Shown here piece by piece: positions 4,824-8,974 of a DNA stretch of 8,974 nucleotides (position 1 is the stretch's first letter; every line of letters begins with the position of its first letter). The translations under genes and the position numbers were made by a program. The notes below the pieces were generated by a model. That model worked only from the letters and a program-made list of their open reading frames with translations. It had not been told where the DNA came from and ran no database searches. The stretch is from Candidatus Latescibacterota bacterium (lineage in GTDB: Bacteria > Krumholzibacteriota > Krumholzibacteriia > Krumholzibacteriales > WJIX01), in assembly GCA_030643145.1 (NCBI GenBank), contig DAOWMJ010000077.1, positions 1 to 8,974 on the forward strand, given 5' to 3'.

Positions 4824-6314
4824 CTTCATTCCATTTTTACCAACAGCATTTTTATACATAGCAACATATTCAGCCGCCGACTTCTTCCAGGAATGATCTT
4901 CCCTCATTATTCTCTTGCGTATTTTTTCTATTACCTTGCCATCCTCAAAAAACCCTACAGCTCTTTTAATAACATTGATCAAAGCTGAAGCGCTGTACTC
5001 TTCAAAAACAAAACCATTTCCGCGTCCCCCTCCGCGGGTAATATTATTGATAGTATCCTTTAATCCCCCCGTCGCTCGTACTATCGGAATGCTTCCATAT
5101 CTTAAACTGTACATCTGATTAAGCCCGCAGGGTTCATATCTGGAAGGCATGAGAAAATAGTCGCTGCCGGCCTCGATTAAATGTGCCAATCTGTTGTTGT
5201 ATTCAAGTTTTAAACCCAGTTTGGAAGGATATTCTTCTTTCATCCCGCTGTATTGTTTATGATATTTTTCCTGACCGGTGCCAAGTATAATCAATTTAAG
5301 ATCCAGTTCCATAATTTCATCCATCGCTTCAGCAAGAATGTCAAATCCCTTTTGGTCTACAAACCTGGAAACAACACCTATAATAGGGCTCTTTCTTTCA
5401 TCTGGGAGATTAAACTCGCTTAGAAGTGCGACACGGTTTTTTGCCCTGCCACCGAGTTTTTGTGCCGAATAGTTACACTCAAGCAGGTCATCTGTTTCCG
5501 GATTCCATACTTCGGTATCAATTCCATTCAAAATACCGATAATGTCTTTCCTTCTTTCCCACAATAACCCCTCCAACCCGTGGCCGTATTGGTTCGACAG
5601 TGTAATCTCTTCAGCGTACGCGCGGCTCACTGTACTGATTAAACCGGAATATACTATTCCGGCCTTCATAACATTCACGCCGCCGTAATATTCAAAAGGG
5701 CTCATCGAATAAAAAAGATCAGGATCCAGCTCGGCCTTCTTGATAAAATCCGCGTCATAATTTCCCTGATACGCAAGATTGTGTATACTAAAAACCGTCC
5801 CCGCGTTCTTGAAATGCTCATCTTCCGATTCTTCCAATGAAATCAGAGACGGAATAAGCCCGGAATGAAAATCGTTACAGTGAATAACATCAGGATAAAT
5901 ATCAAGTTTCTTGATAGCCGCGATAACAGCCCGGTTGAAAAATATTGTTCTTTCATCTTCATCCTCGAAGGCTTCGCCCGTTTCCGGAAAAGTATATATA
6001 CCCTCTCTGTCATAATATTCCGAATTGTAGATAAAGTAGACCATAATGTCTGTCCCCGGCTTTTTGGCTGAAAATATTTGAATATCCCTTTTCTTGCCCG
6101 AAACTGACACCTTTAGATTTTTTATTTTCTCTTCTTTTATTTTAAATTTTTTCCTGTCGGTGCTTTTGTACAATGGTGTAAATATGGTGATATTACAGTC
6201 TTCGGCTGCTAATTTATCAGGCAACGCCCCGATTACATCGGCAAGCCCGCCAACCTTGGAAAATGGCACCATTTCGGGAGATACAATAACAACTTTAAGC
6301 TGGTTCTGTTTCAC
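4809..6314 (-). CDS. glgA: Glycogen synthase (GT5), ADP/UDP-glucose type
   Basis: 501 residues; it extends alpha-1,4-glucan chains from a nucleotide-glucose donor in the cytosol. N-terminal Rossmann domain: VSPEMVPFSKVGGLADV (11-27) holds the donor-binding K20 of the KxGGL motif; HCNDFHSG at 145-152 and SIHNLAYQG at 176-184 are family blocks. C-terminal domain: SRFVDQKG (316-323) with the phosphate-binding R317 and K322, PSRYEPCGLNQ (390-400) with catalytic E394, and ATGGLKDT at 414-421. Length is normal for bacterial GlgA. The start is GTG with AAGGAG six bases upstream, and it overlaps the galT stop as GTGA, so translation is probably coupled. A glycine-rich RGGGRGNG (427-434) is longer than the usual short loop before GF. 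The 3' end carries the tRNA promoter. Confidence 0.95.
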   Translation of the reverse strand: MKQNQLKVVIVSPEMVPFSKVGGLADVIGALPDKLAAEDCNITIFTPLYKSTDRKKFKIKEEKIKNLKVSVSGKKRDIQIFSAKKPGTDIMVYFIYNSEYYDREGIYTFPETGEAFEDEDERTIFFNRAVIAAIKKLDIYPDVIHCNDFHSGLIPSLISLEESEDEHFKNAGTVFSIHNLAYQGNYDADFIKKAELDPDLFYSMSPFEYYGGVNVMKAGIVYSGLISTVSRAYAEEITLSNQYGHGLEGLLWERRKDIIGILNGIDTEVWNPETDDLLECNYSAQKLGGRAKNRVALLSEFNLPDERKSPIIGVVSRFVDQKGFDILAEAMDEIMELDLKLIILGTGQEKYHKQYSGMKEEYPSKLGLKLEYNNRLAHLIEAGSDYFLMPSRYEPCGLNQMYSLRYGSIPIVRATGGLKDTINNITRGGGRGNGFVFEEYSASALINVIKRAVGFFEDGKVIEKIRKRIMREDHSWKKSAAEYVAMYKNAVGKNGMKLTNQ

Positions 6315-7357
6315 ATAATCTCCTTTTTAGTTTCTTGAAAGTTTTGCGAATCATCAAAATTTATATTCGTATTCCGCATTTCTTCGGCGGCATCTTCAGG
6401 AGAAGTTGGATTAATGTAGAAACCACTTCCCCATTCGAAACCTGCAACCTTGGTAAGCTTTGGCATTATTTCAATATGCCAGTGGTAATATGGAATATTC
6501 CCACCATTACAGGGTGAAGTATGCATAATAAAATTAAAGGGCGGGTTAAACAAAGCTTTGTCCAGTTTCAAAAGAACAGTTTTCATTGCATCTATCATCG
6601 AAGGAAGCCACTCGCGTTTTGTAGTTTCGAAAGCTGAAACATGCTTTAAAGGTAATACCCATGTCTCAAAAGGGAATCTGGCGGCAAATGGAGAAAGAGC
6701 TATAAAATGCTTGTTTTGATATACAATACGCCTCTTATCCTTCAATTCCTGACTGATAATATCACAGAATATACAACGTTCCTTCAAGTCATAGTGAGCC
6801 TTCGCTCCATTCATTTCTTCATGAACCCTCTTGGGAATGATAGGAGTAGCAATAATTTGCATATGCGAATGCGCGAGTGAGGCTCCGGCTTCCTTCCCCC
6901 AGTTTTTAAAAACCAGAATATATCTGAATCTTGAATCTTTCTTTAAATCAATCATTCTCTCACGAACAGCCCAGAAGATACTCTCCATATGTTCCTTGTC
7001 CAGATAGTGGATGTTTGCTTTATGGTCGGGAGATTCAATGATCACTTCATGTGCGCCTATACCCTGCATCATATCGTATATCCCATCACCACGCTTGTTC
7101 AAGTCACCCTCTATCTGCAAAGCCGGGAATTTGTTCGGCACTACCCTAACCTTCCAACCCGGCGAATTCGGTTTGGTCATAGGATCCCGATAGGCAAGAA
7201 TTTCAGGTGGGGTTTTGTCCTCATTACCCGTACAGAAGGGGCAAAATCCTTCTTTCGGTTCTTCCCTGGTGACTTTAAAATCAATGGGTCTCTTGCCTCG
7301 TTCCGTAGAAATAATAACCCATCTTTCAAGAATGGGGCTTTTTCTTAATTCAGGCAT
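6311..7357 (-). CDS. galT: GalT-like hexose-1-phosphate nucleotidylyltransferase
   Basis: 348 residues, a HIT-superfamily GalT. It transfers a nucleoside monophosphate between sugar phosphates through a uridylyl- or adenylyl-histidine. Zinc ligands: C39 and C42 (CPFC), H113 probable, and H163. The active site reads LAHSHMQ (161-167), with H165 as the nucleophile and Q167 following. The second half starts at CIFCDII (195-201) and has YYHWHIEIMPKLTKVAGFEW (290-309). This second-half signature and the HSH active site are closer to the ADP-glucose phosphorylase-like branch than to E. coli GalT with HPHGQ, so ADP-glucose plus phosphate to glucose-1-phosphate plus ADP is a real alternative. The ATG has AAAGGAG about nine bases upstream. 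It overlaps glgA by 4 bp and follows the SPOR gene by 27 bases. Confidence 0.9.
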   Translation of the reverse strand: MPELRKSPILERWVIISTERGKRPIDFKVTREEPKEGFCPFCTGNEDKTPPEILAYRDPMTKPNSPGWKVRVVPNKFPALQIEGDLNKRGDGIYDMMQGIGAHEVIIESPDHKANIHYLDKEHMESIFWAVRERMIDLKKDSRFRYILVFKNWGKEAGASLAHSHMQIIATPIIPKRVHEEMNGAKAHYDLKERCIFCDIISQELKDKRRIVYQNKHFIALSPFAARFPFETWVLPLKHVSAFETTKREWLPSMIDAMKTVLLKLDKALFNPPFNFIMHTSPCNGGNIPYYHWHIEIMPKLTKVAGFEWGSGFYINPTSPEDAAEEMRNTNINFDDSQNFQETKKEIM

Positions 7358-7384
7358 AGAATTATGCTCCTTTGTAAATCGATG

Positions 7385-7945
7385 TCAGTTTCTTATCGTA
7401 GTTTCAGCAATCCAACAATCAGGAAAAAGCGATGTCAGAGTCCTTCTTGTCTCCGCCGCTTCCTTCCTGGAGTTGAAATTTCCAACCCTTACCTTATACA
7501 TCTCATCGTCAAATTCTATATAAACCTTCAGAGAGATTTTACGCTCTGTTTGTTTCTTTATTTCTTTTGCCTTCTCAAGGCTGCCGGACGCAAATATCTG
7601 AACTCTATAACCTATCAAATAATCCTTTCTTGTGTCGCCTTCTCTAGTTATATCCTCAACATAAAATGAATCAGATTCAGCGGAAGCCATTTTTTCTTCA
7701 ATCTCTTCAATATTTTTTAAGTCTCTGTTTTCCGGCATTTCTGTTTCAATATCGTAAATATCTTCCCCTGTAATCTTATCCTGCTCTTCTTTCATAAGAG
7801 TGACTGCTTTCTTCTCAGCAAAATCCTTTCCAACATCGCCGCCGGAATCGGCCACCTTGTTTATTTGTCTGCCGGCACAACCAAAATCAAGTATATAAAT
7901 ACCTGATAGAAGAAGAAAACAAAAAATCGTTCCGCTTTTTGTCAT
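7385..7945 (-). CDS. SPOR-domain lipoprotein
   Basis: 186 residues from the preferred ATG at 7945, which has AGGGGG nine bases upstream; a longer frame begins at 7987 but without a good site, and it would put charged residues before the signal peptide. The start MTKSGTIFCFLLLSGIYILD is a signal sequence with cysteine 23 in FGCAG, a probable lipid-attachment site with an unusual box (Asp at -3, Phe at -2). A long acidic linker (about 30-105) leads to a C-terminal SPOR domain (about 110-182): YRVQIFASGSLEKAKEIK, then VYIEFDDEMYKVRVGNFNS and RKEAAETRRTL. SPOR domains bind peptidoglycan strands lacking stem peptides and often act at the division site. It lies 27 bases before galT and is probably cotranscribed; a link to glycogen is not implied. 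Confidence 0.85.
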   Translation of the reverse strand: MTKSGTIFCFLLLSGIYILDFGCAGRQINKVADSGGDVGKDFAEKKAVTLMKEEQDKITGEDIYDIETEMPENRDLKNIEEIEEKMASAESDSFYVEDITREGDTRKDYLIGYRVQIFASGSLEKAKEIKKQTERKISLKVYIEFDDEMYKVRVGNFNSRKEAAETRRTLTSLFPDCWIAETTIRN

Positions 7946-8064
7946 CACCCATTCCCCCTTCTTTTCATTTTCATGTTCATAGATCAAATATTAATAGTTC
8001 GATCAGGCCAATCGCAATGATTTAATGCTAAACACAAGATATGCAATACATTTCAATGTTACAA
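7946..8064 (-). other. Intergenic region upstream of the SPOR operon
   Basis: 119 bases between the glycosyltransferase stop and the SPOR start. There is no terminator hairpin with a U-run. The best promoter-like pair (TTGCGA, 17 bases, TTAATA) is weak. Read-through from the glycosyltransferase transcript is possible. Confidence 0.3.
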
Positions 8065-8974
8065 TCATTTCTTTATTTTTAGATAGAGTTCTTCTAATTG
8101 GTCGGCAATTAACTCCCAATTATAACATTCTTTAACCTTTGCCAGGCACCTGTCTCCCATTTCTTCTCTCTCTTTCTCTTCAATTTCCAGCATCTGTTTC
8201 AATTTTTTTCTTAGATCCTCCGTATCATCCCTTTTGAAAATAACGCCCATATCTCCTGTTACTTCCAGATTTTCAGGTATATCGCTGACAAGTACAGGCT
8301 TCGCGAAACTCATAGCCTCAATCAGGGAAATAGGTAATCCTTCGACTAAAGAAGGTAAAACATATAGAAAACAGTTGGCATAAAGCCTGTTCAGCCCCGC
8401 CCCCGTCAAGAACCCGGTAAATATAACTCGATCACACGCTTCTTTTATCAACGATTTTGTGTATTCGTCCGGTCCGGTTTCATCGCCTACAATAACGAGT
8501 TTTTTCTCTGTGTCAATCATTCTGAAGGCCTCAATTAAAGTATGAAACCCCTTTTCGAAAATAAACCTTCCTACAGCGAGAATATATTCTCCGCTTTCAA
8601 GACGAAATTCGTTCTGTAGAGGAAAATTCCCTCTGCCGTAAATATTAGCCCCATTCGGTATATAGTGAATTCCTTTCCTATATTTTTCGTTAAGTTTTTT
8701 CAACATAATTTTCGAGACCGCGATTGCCGCGTCGGATTTCAGCACCGCCTGTTTCTCCCCAACCTTGAGCATATAACTGGCAAATCTTCCCCATTTTACC
8801 TGTCTATAATCCGGAGCATGTATTGTTGAAACGATTTTCTTGTTGCTTATCCTTGCCAGAGGGCAAAAAATTGAAGGGCCTATACCATGGTAATGTATTA
8901 TATCAAAATCGCCGGCTATTGCCGCAAGGGTCGAAAATAATGAATTTGTGGCAGTATCAAGATTCTTTGTCTGA
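8065..8974 (-). CDS. GT4-family glycosyltransferase, 5' truncated
   Basis: 302 codons are present; the frame stays open to the window edge, so the N-terminal part of the first Rossmann domain is missing. A start at the internal ATG near 8772 would cut the first domain in half and is not credible. The visible first part reads GDFDIIHYHGIGPSIFCPLA and then STIHAPDY, typical of the acceptor domain. The donor domain has IPNGAN, GRFIFEKGF with the R-x4-K pair that contacts donor phosphates (residues 136 and 141 of the fragment), and EGLPISLIEAMSFAKPV with the E-x7-E motif (211 and 219). GT-B retaining enzymes of this family transfer sugars from nucleotide donors into cell-surface polysaccharide or lipids; the exact product cannot be told. 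The gene is probably part of a longer polysaccharide cluster beyond the edge. Confidence 0.9.
   Translation of the reverse strand, partial: QTKNLDTATNSLFSTLAAIAGDFDIIHYHGIGPSIFCPLARISNKKIVSTIHAPDYRQVKWGRFASYMLKVGEKQAVLKSDAAIAVSKIMLKKLNEKYRKGIHYIPNGANIYGRGNFPLQNEFRLESGEYILAVGRFIFEKGFHTLIEAFRMIDTEKKLVIVGDETGPDEYTKSLIKEACDRVIFTGFLTGAGLNRLYANCFLYVLPSLVEGLPISLIEAMSFAKPVLVSDIPENLEVTGDMGVIFKRDDTEDLRKKLKQMLEIEEKEREEMGDRCLAKVKECYNWELIADQLEELYLKIKK

Noticed and set aside
6989..7348. 119-codon plus-strand ORF inside galT
   Set aside because: It lies antisense to the conserved N-terminal half of the GalT-like protein and has no family features.
8065..8772. Complete 235-residue glycosyltransferase starting at 8772
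   Set aside because: The same frame continues open to the window edge and encodes recognisable GT4 acceptor-domain sequence, so the gene is truncated by the window, not short.

Overview
All genes and all three tRNAs in this window lie on the minus strand, so transcription runs from high to low coordinates. The DNA is rather AT-rich (an estimate by eye, about 40% GC). The DnaK N-terminus, an E. coli-type CCA-adding enzyme with an HD domain, a GT5 glycogen synthase, a SPOR-domain lipoprotein and tRNA genes that lack an encoded CCA all fit a bacterium, probably with a Gram-negative envelope. I cannot name the phylum from sequence alone. The galT-like/glgA pairing and the mix of genes would suit one of the less-studied or uncultured lineages, but that is a guess.

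Layout in transcription order. (1) 8974-8065: a GT4 glycosyltransferase, cut at its 5' end by the window edge. (2) 7945-4809: a compact operon of a SPOR-domain lipoprotein, a GalT/ADP-glucose-phosphorylase-like nucleotidylyltransferase and glycogen synthase GlgA. The last two overlap by 4 bp (GTGA). (3) 4823-4622: a consensus promoter whose -35 box sits in the last glgA codons drives tRNA-Gly(GCC) and tRNA-Cys(GCA). (4) 4415-4227: a small two-helix membrane protein. (5) 3927-2860: a nitronate monooxygenase/FabK-type flavoprotein, preceded by a leader that holds a terminator-like hairpin. (6) 2595-2510: tRNA-Leu(UAA) with its own intrinsic terminator. (7) 2254-878: the CCA-adding enzyme. (8) 870-755: a 116-bp imperfect palindrome bounded by perfect 13-bp inverted repeats. 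(9) 657-343: an unrecognised 104-residue cysteine-rich protein. (10) 127-1: the start of dnaK.

Functionally the window mixes carbohydrate storage and nucleotide-sugar metabolism (galT-like, glgA, GT4), tRNA supply and maturation (three tRNAs plus the enzyme that must add their CCA ends), and a chaperone. I see no mobile-element genes, CRISPR array, toxin-antitoxin pair or defence island. The most unusual signals are non-coding: the 116-bp palindrome after cca, the terminator/antiterminator-like leader of the flavoprotein gene, and a sigma54-like box with nearby 11-bp direct repeats before dnaK. No new multi-gene system is supported by what I can read here.
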